22,126 bases of DNA, taken from positions 1-22,126 of the forward strand of contig JBARCX010000322.1 of assembly GCA_049794535.1 (NCBI GenBank). Direction: 5' to 3'. The notes under the pieces were generated by a model that did not search any database, was not told the DNA's origin, and was given only the letters and a program-made list of their open reading frames with translations. Both the position numbers and the translations under genes were made by a program. Shown piece after piece: positions 1-6,771 of this stretch (positions are counted from its first letter, which is position 1; every line of letters starts with the position of its first letter). This stretch comes from JBARCX01 sp049794535. GTDB lineage: Bacteria > Pseudomonadota > Gammaproteobacteria > Xanthomonadales > Rhodanobacteraceae.

Positions 1-387
1 GCCTTGACGCGTGTCGCCAAGGGCCCGGCTGGATCGCACGCCATTTCAGGTTCATGGCGCACATCGAGCTATCAGAACGTTTCGGACAACGGACTGGTGT
101 TTAGCTACAAAGTGGACGGTGACAGTCTGAGCATGAACACGCCGACAGGGCAGTCCTACACCGCGAAAATGGACGGCACGGACGCGCCCTATAGCGGCGA
201 CCCGGGAACCACCAGCGTGTCGGTAAAGAAGATGGGCAAGAACATGGTGCAGGAAACCGACAAGCGCGATGGCAAGGTGATCAGCGTTGCGACGATGACG
301 GTTTCGCCTGACGGCAAGAGCATGAAGATTATGGTCAAGGACGAGCTACACAAAACCACCAGCTCCTTCGTTGCCGCGAAGCAATAG
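1..387 (+). CDS. Hypothetical beta-rich, exported-type protein, 5' end cut by window edge
   Basis: The frame is open from base 1 (Ala-Leu-Thr-Arg) to a TAG stop, so the gene starts upstream of the window. The TTG at base 4 is only an internal codon. About 128 residues are visible. They contain alternating polar and hydrophobic stretches typical of beta strands and are rich in Lys, Asp, Ser and Thr, with few large hydrophobics (GSWRTSSYQNVSDNG, then VSVKKMGKNMVQETDKRDGK). This looks like a small lipocalin-like or beta-barrel secreted protein of the kind common as unnamed conserved proteins in Xanthomonadales and Acidobacteria. A signal peptide would lie in the missing N-terminus and cannot be checked. 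No catalytic motif is visible. It converges with the diguanylate cyclase gene across a 232-base gap that holds a MITE-like repeat. Reality of the gene is fairly secure; function is unknown. Confidence 0.7.
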   Translation, partial: ALTRVAKGPAGSHAISGSWRTSSYQNVSDNGLVFSYKVDGDSLSMNTPTGQSYTAKMDGTDAPYSGDPGTTSVSVKKMGKNMVQETDKRDGKVISVATMTVSPDGKSMKIMVKDELHKTTSSFVAAKQ

Positions 388-422
388 AACACGTGCTGGG
401 TCTATTGGGTCTGCTCTTAGAG

Positions 423-572
423 CCTGTTCAATGTCTCGGCAATTCAGCATCACGGTGCGCACGACATAGATGACACACTTCACGCTCGTCATTCCGGCGC
501 AGGCCGGAATGACGAGCAAAACAATCGTGCCCCACGCGTGCCCCATGGCTCGATGCGGAGACTTTGAACAGG
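423..572. mobile_element. MITE-like element with 18-bp terminal inverted repeats
   Basis: Positions 423-440 read CCTGTTCAATGTCTCGGC. The reverse complement of 555-572 reads CCTGTTCAAAGTCTCCGC, so 16 of 18 bases match. The 150-bp unit carries no gene, lies between two convergent genes and has a perfect hairpin almost at its centre. A TTAGA direct repeat occurs at 417-421 and 576-580. It does not abut both ends evenly (1 base on the left, 3 on the right), so it is only a possible target duplication. The family is not identified. Confidence 0.5.
484..517. repeat. REP-type perfect palindrome
   Basis: A perfect 15-bp stem: arm 484-498 is GCTCGTCATTCCGGC, arm 503-517 is its exact reverse complement, and the loop is GCAG. 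The core GTCATTCCGGC / GCCGGAATGAC is a repeat core seen dispersed in many proteobacterial genomes (established pattern). There is no T-tract on either strand, so it is better read as a REP element than as an intrinsic terminator, although it could protect or attenuate the two convergent transcripts. Confidence 0.75.
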
Positions 573-619
573 ATATTAGAAAGGCCCGGCTGATATCGGG
601 CATTTCGTTTGAAGCATCG

Positions 620-1561
620 TTAATCGCTCATCACGATGCCGTTCCTTCCCCGTTGCTTGGCCTGATAGAGCCGCCGGTCGACCGTCTCGACAAACGACAA
701 CGGTTCATCGTCATGCGAGGGAATCATCGTAGCCACGCCCAGGCTGACGGTCAGCACCGTGCTGATTTCGGATCGCGCATGCGGAATCTGCTCTTTGGTG
801 AGCAATTCGCGACAACGCTCGGCAACGGCCATGGCGGAACTCTCGTTCGTCTCAGGCAACACCAATACGAACTCCTCGCCGCCGAAACGGGCGAGAAAGC
901 CATGCGCACGCGTTGTCACCAGGCTCAGCACCTGGGCCACCCGCTTCAGGCAATGATCCCCCTGAAGGTGTCCGTAGTGATCGTTGTATTGCTTGAAATA
1001 ATCGATATCGAACATGACCAGCGACAAGGGCTTCTTGCCGTGTAGCGCATTGTTCCATTCCATATTCAAGATGAAATCGAAACGGCGCCGGTTGGCCACG
1101 CCAGTCAGTCCATCCTTGAACGAGAGCTCTTCCAGCTCCCGCTGCATATCGAGCAGCTTCGCCTCGGTTCGTTTGCGCTCGCTGATATCGAACATGAATC
1201 CGATCAGCGCATCGACCTCGCCCTCTGCATTGCGAACGACATGCACCACATCGCGAATCCACACGTATTCGCCGTTCTTGCATAGCGCACGATAGTCCGC
1301 CTCGTGATCGATGCCGGCCTTGGACTGTGCAACGCAGAAGTCCACCGCCCATGTCCGGTCTTCAGGATGCATACGATCGACCCAATCCTGCACGCTCGCC
1401 CAGCTCGAGGGCGCCCAGCCGAGCAGGGTCTCGATCTGAGGCCCGATATAGGCAAATTGCATGGTGTTCCAGTCGATCTTCCAAGGTATCGCCTTGGTCG
1501 ACTCCAGCAGAGTCTTATAAACAGCGCTGTCCGACTCGATTCTGTTTTCGATGGTAACCAT
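620..1561 (-). CDS. PAS-GGDEF diguanylate cyclase
   Basis: Predicted cytoplasmic enzyme that makes cyclic di-GMP from two GTP. A PAS_3-type sensor fold with its PAC segment covers about residues 15-130, ending in the typical DISERKRTEAKL. A short coiled-coil linker (about 128-148) follows, then the GGDEF domain (about 149-313). The signature is GGEEF at 227-231, an active variant, and FDID with Asp185 supplies a metal ligand. The I-site, normally RxxD just upstream, reads RAHG at 218-221, so product inhibition through that site is probably lost. No transmembrane segment is present, so the signal is likely cytosolic (redox, ligand or partner). The ATG has only a weak upstream purine patch. It sits 53 bases downstream of the DRE-TIM enzyme gene on the same strand and may be cotranscribed with it. 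The PAS ligand is unknown. Confidence 0.93.
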   Translation of the reverse strand: MVTIENRIESDSAVYKTLLESTKAIPWKIDWNTMQFAYIGPQIETLLGWAPSSWASVQDWVDRMHPEDRTWAVDFCVAQSKAGIDHEADYRALCKNGEYVWIRDVVHVVRNAEGEVDALIGFMFDISERKRTEAKLLDMQRELEELSFKDGLTGVANRRRFDFILNMEWNNALHGKKPLSLVMFDIDYFKQYNDHYGHLQGDHCLKRVAQVLSLVTTRAHGFLARFGGEEFVLVLPETNESSAMAVAERCRELLTKEQIPHARSEISTVLTVSLGVATMIPSHDDEPLSFVETVDRRLYQAKQRGRNGIVMSD

Positions 1562-1614
1562 CGTGTCTGGTTCCGATCTGTGGTTGGAGAGCAGTCAATG
1601 CAGCCGACCGACTA

Positions 1615-2979
1615 TCAAGGCGATGGAGCAAGCAATACATCCGCAGGCCGCTCTCGCGCAGGTGCGGCATTCACGCCACATGCCACGGAAGCCCGTGCAA
1701 GCAGCTCCATAAGCTGCCCAGGTTCGTCGTAGGCGATCCGTTGACCGGCGCGTAGATCACGGCGCATTAAACGAATCATCTGCTCCGTGATCTCGTCGGG
1801 AAAACTTTCCGGCGGATGACCCGTCACTTCTGCGAGACGTCCCGCGATCACCGGCTGATCGCTGATCACAGGGCATACGCGGTAACCGTAGGTGCCACCG
1901 ATAGCTTCCGGAATGAGGTCCATGAAACGATCCTCGCGCTGCACGAAGGAGCTAAAGGAAAGCCGATACGCGTTATGGCCGAGAATCGGAAGGTCATCGG
2001 GAATCGAGCCCTTCTCGTCTAGCATCTGTAGCTCAGTGGCTAATGGCAATAGCTGATCCAGGCGGTAATCCAGCATGTGTGTATTACCCACACGCACCAG
2101 ATTGGCAATCAATTCGCCCAACGATGCATGACCAATAACCGCTGCGCGCTTGGGTAAGCCACCCCAGATGCCATCCGCCCCGTTGAGCAAGGCCTCCATT
2201 ACGGAGGCATTCTCGAAACCACCACCCGAATGGATGTGTACCAGGATCTTAAACGGCTCCGGCAGAAAACTCCGTGCCACGGAGACAAAGGCACCGACCT
2301 GGAACGGCAGATAGGTGCCGCGGTCGTCTTCGATCGTAATGCCTTCGATGGGCTGTTCCGCCAGCAGGCTCAGAATCTCGCAGGTGACATCCAGGTTTTC
2401 CGCAAAGGCATCACAACCATCCGCGATATTGACCAGGATGCGCGGCGGACCACCGCCATCACCACGAATGTTTTCATGGATCCAGCGGATACTGGCCGGC
2501 AAACTGCGGCGCAGCGTTTCCACGTCGTACATGCCCGCCATGCCGATCTTGCTGAGATAAATCTCTTGCACCGTATTGGGAATACCGTAGGCACGTAGCT
2601 TGAGCTGCGATGGGTCGACCGTGAACGTACCATCCGCTGCTTCGATGCCGATGGCGGTAAACGCGAAACATCCGGTCATATCAACCTTATGGTCGCGTAG
2701 ATGCACCATGAAATCGTCGTCGACTTCCAACTCATCCGGCATGGCGTAATCGAGCGTACCCAACGAGATGTTCTTGAAGCCGAATTCCCGAAGCTTCGGC
2801 AGGATGCTCAATTTGTCCGTAAGCGTATGTCCCACGCGCGAACCCACGGGGTTTTCCCGCAACGACACATCGATCAGGTAAGGCTCGATCCGGCGGAGTT
2901 TCTCCACCTTGGCGGCGGCCTCAGCCAGCTTGGCGTGAGCCAACTTGATATGAGCATGCAGTGCTTGTGTCGACGACAT
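1615..2979 (-). CDS. DRE-TIM (HMGL-like) aldolase/carboxyltransferase family enzyme
   Basis: The 454-aa protein has the hallmarks of the DRE-TIM metalloenzyme superfamily (isopropylmalate, homocitrate and citramalate synthases; HMG-CoA lyase). Strand 1 carries IDVSLRENPVG, with Asp37 and Arg41 in place of the usual D-x-T-L-R-D-G. ITIEDDRGTYLP (about 214-225) matches the usual DT-G-P strand. HIHSGGGFENA (248-258) supplies the two metal-binding histidines and an Asn. The HIHSGGG spelling differs from the usual HxHND, so it does not fall clearly in a named branch; substrate and product are unknown. The N-terminus (1-33) is a charged helix. A GGGGGGAG patch lies only 2 bases before the ATG, so the exact initiation site is slightly uncertain. 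The downstream neighbour is the diguanylate cyclase. It is not a complete leucine-pathway isopropylmalate synthase, because no regulatory domain is recognisable at the C-terminus. Confidence 0.8.
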   Translation of the reverse strand: MSSTQALHAHIKLAHAKLAEAAAKVEKLRRIEPYLIDVSLRENPVGSRVGHTLTDKLSILPKLREFGFKNISLGTLDYAMPDELEVDDDFMVHLRDHKVDMTGCFAFTAIGIEAADGTFTVDPSQLKLRAYGIPNTVQEIYLSKIGMAGMYDVETLRRSLPASIRWIHENIRGDGGGPPRILVNIADGCDAFAENLDVTCEILSLLAEQPIEGITIEDDRGTYLPFQVGAFVSVARSFLPEPFKILVHIHSGGGFENASVMEALLNGADGIWGGLPKRAAVIGHASLGELIANLVRVGNTHMLDYRLDQLLPLATELQMLDEKGSIPDDLPILGHNAYRLSFSSFVQREDRFMDLIPEAIGGTYGYRVCPVISDQPVIAGRLAEVTGHPPESFPDEITEQMIRLMRRDLRAGQRIAYDEPGQLMELLARASVACGVNAAPARERPADVLLAPSP

Positions 2980-3190
2980 AACTCCCCCCGGAGCTGTAAG
3001 ACTACAAAACCTTGGATACGTTTATGTCATCGACAAGCATCATCTACATGCAAGTCATGGTGTCGTATGTCGGTATCTTGTGATGCCGGCGATGCCAGCC
3101 ACTGAAATATGAATTCTCCGCTCGAATAGTACAACCGCATCATGACGGCGCACGCACACGAACACGTGTGCTTTTTCTTGCGGGCGTCCT

Positions 3191-4033
3191 TCACACAGGA
3201 TGATCCGCGGCAGGTTGCAGTGCGCCTCGATAACGTCGCGATGCAAACGCCACGACCACGGCTGTTCCCAGCATCAAGCATGCGAACGCGATAAAACCAT
3301 GCTCATTGCGCAGTGAAGAGCTATCGACCAGCACGAACAAATTCAACGTGAGGTTGGTCGTGGTGTGGAAAAGCAATGTCGTGAGAATGCTTTTTGCGGT
3401 GCCCTCATAGGCCCATACAAACAGCACGCGCGCACCCACGGTGAACATCACGAACGCCCAGAACGGCATGAACGATTGCGTTGCCCCCACGATGAAAAAC
3501 AAGGGCAAATGCCAGAACCCCCAAATCACGCCGAGAATGACTGCCGCCGGCAGCAACCGATAGCGCTGTTGTAACCGATCGATGGCGTAGGCCCAGCCGA
3601 ATTCCTCGTTCAACGAGCCGCCGACAAAGAACAACAGCGGAAACAGGATCAGGATCTGCATGGGCGGCACAGCCAACGCCAGCGCAGGCCCACCTTGTTG
3701 CGCGTATATCCAGGCTGCGACCAGACCGAGCAACGGCACCAGAAACAATGCCGCCATAAGGTAACGCGGCCCGATACGGAATCTGAAGGCCCGTGATGCA
3801 AAGCTGCGCACCGCCGGCCATCCACCGTCCCGATATCGCGATATAAATGCAGCGAAGAATGGCCCAAAGGCACCGAGCACCAGAAAAATCGTCTGTACGC
3901 TTGCCGATACCGCGATAACGTTCCTGCTGCCAAGCAAGGGCACTAGCCAAAACGTCCAGGCGATGATGAAGGCCAACACGAAGTAAAACCACGGTGGTGT
4001 TTTGAAAACGGCCTGATCATTTAAAGCGTTCAA
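3191..4033 (-). CDS. CPBP family intramembrane metalloprotease homologue (CAAX/Abi)
   Basis: A polytopic inner-membrane protein of 280 aa with about seven or eight hydrophobic segments (for example 17-34, 46-64, 91-110, 124-139, 162-182, 188-208, 245-265). The CPBP motifs are present: NEEFGW (Glu143, Glu144), GFWHLPLFF (His175) and HTTTN (His223, Asn227). These form the putative metal centre of the Rce1/CAAX-like fold. The usual EExxxR arginine is missing: the sequence reads EEFGWAYA, with Ala148 where family members have Arg. The protein may therefore have altered activity. The chosen start is TTG, preceded by AGGGGG four bases upstream; no in-frame ATG fits better. Family roles include prenyl-protein processing, bacteriocin immunity and membrane-protein cleavage; the substrate here is unknown. 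It is separated by 111 bases from the SGNH hydrolase gene upstream. Confidence 0.88.
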   Translation of the reverse strand: MNALNDQAVFKTPPWFYFVLAFIIAWTFWLVPLLGSRNVIAVSASVQTIFLVLGAFGPFFAAFISRYRDGGWPAVRSFASRAFRFRIGPRYLMAALFLVPLLGLVAAWIYAQQGGPALALAVPPMQILILFPLLFFVGGSLNEEFGWAYAIDRLQQRYRLLPAAVILGVIWGFWHLPLFFIVGATQSFMPFWAFVMFTVGARVLFVWAYEGTAKSILTTLLFHTTTNLTLNLFVLVDSSSLRNEHGFIAFACLMLGTAVVVAFASRRYRGALQPAADHPV

Positions 4034-4144
4034 GTAACCCCCTAATGATGGTGAATTGCCATATAGCCTTCGCTAAGCAACACGTCGTGGCCTAGCTAGC
4101 CGGCTTTGCTGTTTTGCGTCTATGCTTTTTTGCGGCTTCGCCGC

Positions 4145-4810
4145 TTAGCGTGGCACCGCATCCAACCAGGGCTTGATGACGCCGATCCACAGCTGATAGC
4201 CCTTGCGATTCATGTGCAAACCATCGTCACCAAACAAGTCTGGCTGTGGCCTGCCGTCGGCGCTGAGTATGGGCGTAAAGACGTCCAAATAGCTCACGCC
4301 CTTTTGCGTTGATGCGTAGTCGCGAACCAGTGCATTCGCCTGACGAATCTTGGGCAGCAAAACGGCACGGGCGACGCTTGGCTTGATTGCGATGAAGGCC
4401 ATCGGCACGCCGGGATCGACCGCTCGCGCCTTGCGAACGAACGCGGCGAAATCGTCGCGTACCTGCTCGGGAGTCCCGCCGTCCTGCAAATCATTGTCAC
4501 CGGCGTACATGACAATGGCTCGCGCGTGATAGGGGGCTACGATGCGATCGGCAAAAAAGGTGGAGTCGTTGATCTCCGATCCGCCGAAGCCGCGGTTGAT
4601 CACGCTCAGCTCGGGGAAATCCTCCGCCAGCGATTTCCAGTGCTGAATCGACGAACTGCCGATAAACAATATGGAGCCCGGTGGTGGTAGCTGTGCGTAA
4701 TCGGCGGCCTCAAAGGCGGCGATTTCTGGATTCCATTGCGCATGGTTGTTCTCACGCGCATGCGCCAGCAGTGGCAAGAGCACGAACAAAAGCACGATCA
4801 ATCGCTTCAT
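4145..4810 (-). CDS. Exported SGNH/GDSL-family esterase or acylhydrolase
   Basis: A 221-aa protein with a signal peptide (KR, then hydrophobic 4-16, cleavage probably after AHA at 16-18). The SGNH blocks follow in order: FIGSSSIQHW at 49-58 with the likely nucleophile Ser53, GFGGS at 74-78 (block II Gly), YAGDND at 102-107 (block III Asn106) and DGLH at 196-199 (Asp196/His199 of the triad). All four catalytic blocks are intact, so it should be an active periplasmic or secreted hydrolase of ester or acetyl groups on lipids, glycans or peptidoglycan; the substrate cannot be told. The ATG is preceded by GAGGCGGA at good spacing. A 60-base gap separates it from the RES toxin gene upstream on the same strand. 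Confidence 0.9.
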   Translation of the reverse strand: MKRLIVLLFVLLPLLAHARENNHAQWNPEIAAFEAADYAQLPPPGSILFIGSSSIQHWKSLAEDFPELSVINRGFGGSEINDSTFFADRIVAPYHARAIVMYAGDNDLQDGGTPEQVRDDFAAFVRKARAVDPGVPMAFIAIKPSVARAVLLPKIRQANALVRDYASTQKGVSYLDVFTPILSADGRPQPDLFGDDGLHMNRKGYQLWIGVIKPWLDAVPR

Positions 4811-4870
4811 CGTTCCGCCTCACTTCAGTGAACCACGTTCAAGTGAATCAGGCTTGCATGAAATGCCAGA

Positions 4871-5557
4871 TTACTGCGGACGCGCCAGCTCCGATACTTT
4901 CAGCACTATCGCGATGCGCTGACCATCCCATCGATAGATCAGGTGCTCGGATTGCACACAGGGCGCGATCAGGTCCGGATAGAAAACCGCCACGCATTCA
5001 CCGCCCGTATGGCGCACGCTGTCATACACAACGCCATTGGAACCCGCTTTGCGCAGCCGCTTCGCCAACGCCATGCTCATGGCATAGCTGTCCGGGTCAT
5101 GCGCGTCGAGCCAACCGTTGCGCAAATCGTGCAGCCTGCCGGCGATGCTGGTGCGGTAACAGCGCATTTCGATATCGCAAGCTGGCTCGGCGGTCGCCGC
5201 GAGGAAAAGCTCACGGTGATAAACCGTTTCTTCTACCGCCGTGGCTACGCTGTGTGCGGCATAAAACACGCCCCAGCTACCATCGGAGAAGCGGCTGCCT
5301 TCGGGATTCAAGTGAGTAAATGCGGCCATGACCGGTGTCGAACCCGGGCCGCTGATTCGCCGATCCTTGGGTACCAGTTTCAGCGTATTGGCTTCTTCGC
5401 GCAGCCGTGGATTGGTCAACGCCTCGATAGCGAAGATGGCATCGAGATCGGCCGGATCGGCAATACGATCGAACACGCCCACCGGCGGAAAGCGGCTGGG
5501 CACGATGCGATAAGCCTGGCTCCAGCGGATGCGTTTGAGTGGTGGGATGTCTGCCAT
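4871..5557 (-). CDS. RES-domain toxin (NAD+-degrading type) of a RES-Xre toxin-antitoxin pair
   Basis: A 228-aa RES-domain protein. Family toxins such as MbcT and Res consume NAD+ or ADP-ribosylate targets and stop growth. The residues that the family conserves can be placed: Arg89 in GSRFSDGSWG, Tyr99 in VFYAAHS, Glu110 in AVEETVYH and Ser180 in VVYDSVRH. It is longer than the roughly 150-190 aa of the best-studied members, with an N-terminal extension of about 70 residues (DRIADPADLDAIFAIEAL and following) and the core downstream. The ATG is preceded by AAGG. The antitoxin gene lies upstream on the same strand with an 82-base gap, wider than the short spacing or overlap usual for this family. 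The catalytic residues are intact, so the toxin is probably functional. Confidence 0.88.
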   Translation of the reverse strand: MADIPPLKRIRWSQAYRIVPSRFPPVGVFDRIADPADLDAIFAIEALTNPRLREEANTLKLVPKDRRISGPGSTPVMAAFTHLNPEGSRFSDGSWGVFYAAHSVATAVEETVYHRELFLAATAEPACDIEMRCYRTSIAGRLHDLRNGWLDAHDPDSYAMSMALAKRLRKAGSNGVVYDSVRHTGGECVAVFYPDLIAPCVQSEHLIYRWDGQRIAIVLKVSELARPQ

Positions 5558-5639
5558 GACCTTAAGCCTGCCGGGTTAATCCACTATGCCGTGCAGGTGT
5601 ATCGCCGGCTGCGACTTCGTGCCGATTCTCGATACCTAG

Positions 5640-6038
5640 TCAGCTCCAACCGCGCTGCGCATCGAGGTACTGCCGCACCACGTATAGATCGGCCACGTTG
5701 CCGGACAACATACGCTCCAGCGCTGAGTGACCACCGAACAGCGTTGCCTGATTCGGCTTGTGCAACCACGCATCGGCCTGTGCCGGATCGGAGAACAGGA
5801 TCTGCAGATCTTTCCAGATGCCGAGTAGATAGCTGATTCGTTCGATGGTGTCGCGAGCGAGCACGCCATCTTGCTGACGCTTCCACTTGTAGAACGTCGA
5901 CTCGGGCGGGTCACCAAGCAGTTTGCGTTGCTCGGCCATGCGCAGATTCCACTGCTCGGCCAGCTTGAAAAAGCTGCGCAGGGCAGGGCCGCCGAGCCCA
6001 TCGGCGGGAAGTGCTTCGGGCAGCGGGTGCGCTGACAT
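5640..6038 (-). CDS. Xre/MbcA/ParS-type antitoxin of the RES toxin
   Basis: A 132-aa protein. A helical, HTH-like N-terminal half (about 22-70; FKLAEQW, STFYKWKRQQ) is the DNA-binding part. The C-terminal DUF2384-type toxin-binding domain covers about 71-132, with SALERMLSGNVADLYVVR at 105-122. In this family the C-terminal tail enters the toxin active site and the N-terminal half represses the operon. It is first in the operon, as usual for the pair. The ATG is preceded by AAGGAG with 8-base spacing, a strong ribosome binding site that fits higher antitoxin output. The AT-rich promoter region just upstream carries repeats that could be its own operator. Confidence 0.9.
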   Translation of the reverse strand: MSAHPLPEALPADGLGGPALRSFFKLAEQWNLRMAEQRKLLGDPPESTFYKWKRQQDGVLARDTIERISYLLGIWKDLQILFSDPAQADAWLHKPNQATLFGGHSALERMLSGNVADLYVVRQYLDAQRGWS

Positions 6039-6110
6039 ACGAAACTCTCCTTGTGAAGTTATTGACTATATTACTTCATATATGCATTTCCGTCCAAATG
6101 CCGTCCAACC
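6039..6110 (-). promoter_or_regulatory. Promoter/operator region of the RES-Xre operon
   Basis: An AT-rich stretch directly upstream of the antitoxin. On the minus strand TTGGAC (-35-like) and TAATAT (-10-like) are separated by 18 bases. Two exact 8-base direct repeats TTGGACGG (plus-strand CCGTCCAA at 6090-6097 and 6101-6108) are spaced 11 bases start to start, about one helical turn. An inverted pair GAAGT / ACTTC (6055-6059, 6073-6077) overlaps the -10 region. These are candidate antitoxin binding sites by position; binding is inferred, not shown. Confidence 0.45.
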
Positions 6111-6170
6111 AACCCGCAAGCCCGATGCCTGGTGTTCATCGCGCCACCCACCTTGATCGATCCCGGATAC

Positions 6171-6199
6171 AAAAACCCCCGCGTGTGGCGGGGGTTTTT
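6171..6199. terminator. Bidirectional rho-independent terminator
   Basis: A perfect 12-bp stem: AAAAACCCCCGC at 6171-6182, loop GTGTG, and the exact reverse complement at 6188-6199. The run of five A on one side and five T on the other gives a U-tract in either direction. It lies 25 bases past the stop of the minus-strand His-rich protein gene, and so ends that transcript and insulates the RES-Xre promoter. Confidence 0.9.
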
Positions 6200-6224
6200 G
6201 CACTAATACATCGCATCGATCCGG

Positions 6225-6677
6225 TTAGCGAGCATCTCTCAGAGCGCGCTCAGCGGCATGTGTCGCCTCGTCGATATGCATGAGCGCACGGTCCTTCAGG
6301 CCATGCGTCTGCGGGTCGTCTTCCTCCCGGGCCACATCGTTGTGCACCTTGTGCAACAAGTCGATGGCCTTGTGCAGGCGACCGGGGTGATCATGCGGGT
6401 AGTCAATCGGCGGGTGATCATCGAGATTCTTACCATCGTCGATCGACGCATGCTTGATCTCACCGATAGCACGCTCGATCTCAGTGATGGCCACATCTTC
6501 CTGTCCACTCACGGCCGGGTCACCCGGGCGGTGCTCAAGCAACCAACGCGCGCCACGCAGATCCGACAGCGCGTGCAAGTAATACGGATGGCGACCCGGC
6601 AGATCCGCATGCGCTGCCAACGGCAAGAACAGGCCCAGCAACGCCATCATGCCCAGACGCTTGATATTTAACTTCAT
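6225..6677 (-). CDS. Small exported His-rich helical protein of unknown function
   Basis: A 150-aa protein with a clear signal peptide (KLNIKR, hydrophobic 9-20, cleavage after AHA at 22-24). The mature part begins DLPGRHPYYLHALSDLRGARWLLEHRPGD, a block I recall from unnamed conserved proteins of Xanthomonadales and Burkholderiales. It is mostly helical and rich in His and Asp. A central DDHPPIDYPHDHPGRLH segment (86-102) has six histidines and acidic residues that could bind metal. No enzyme motif is seen. The ATG has a strong GAGGGGGAG upstream. It is a single-gene transcript ended by the strong hairpin at 6171-6199. A periplasmic metal-buffering or stress role would be a guess only. Confidence 0.85.
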   Translation of the reverse strand: MKLNIKRLGMMALLGLFLPLAAHADLPGRHPYYLHALSDLRGARWLLEHRPGDPAVSGQEDVAITEIERAIGEIKHASIDDGKNLDDHPPIDYPHDHPGRLHKAIDLLHKVHNDVAREEDDPQTHGLKDRALMHIDEATHAAERALRDAR

Positions 6678-6771
6678 CGAACTCCCCCTCGTAGTGTGAA
6701 CAACGTGGCGGCATTCTTATCATCGATTTCGCACGAATCCATTACCGCAAGATTTCGAGGTAATGCCGTAG

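Noticed and set aside
470..1045. Long plus-strand open frame across the MITE and the cyclase gene
   Set aside because: It runs antisense to a gene with clear GGDEF motifs, and its translation shows no domain or plausible start.
3154..3176. Hairpin GCACAC/GTGTGC followed by TTTTT on the plus strand
   Set aside because: It resembles an intrinsic terminator, but no plus-strand gene lies upstream in this region, and the stem is only six base pairs. The neighbouring genes are all on the minus strand.
4132..4144. GCGGC-TTC-GCCGC stem next to a T run, just past the SGNH hydrolase stop
   Set aside because: The T run precedes the stem on the plus strand, so on the minus strand the stem is followed by A. 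It cannot be a terminator for the minus-strand gene.
6740..6765. CATTACC/GGTAATG inverted repeat after the DUF885 peptidase gene
   Set aside because: A seven-base stem with a 12-base loop and no T-tract on the minus strand is too weak for a terminator call.
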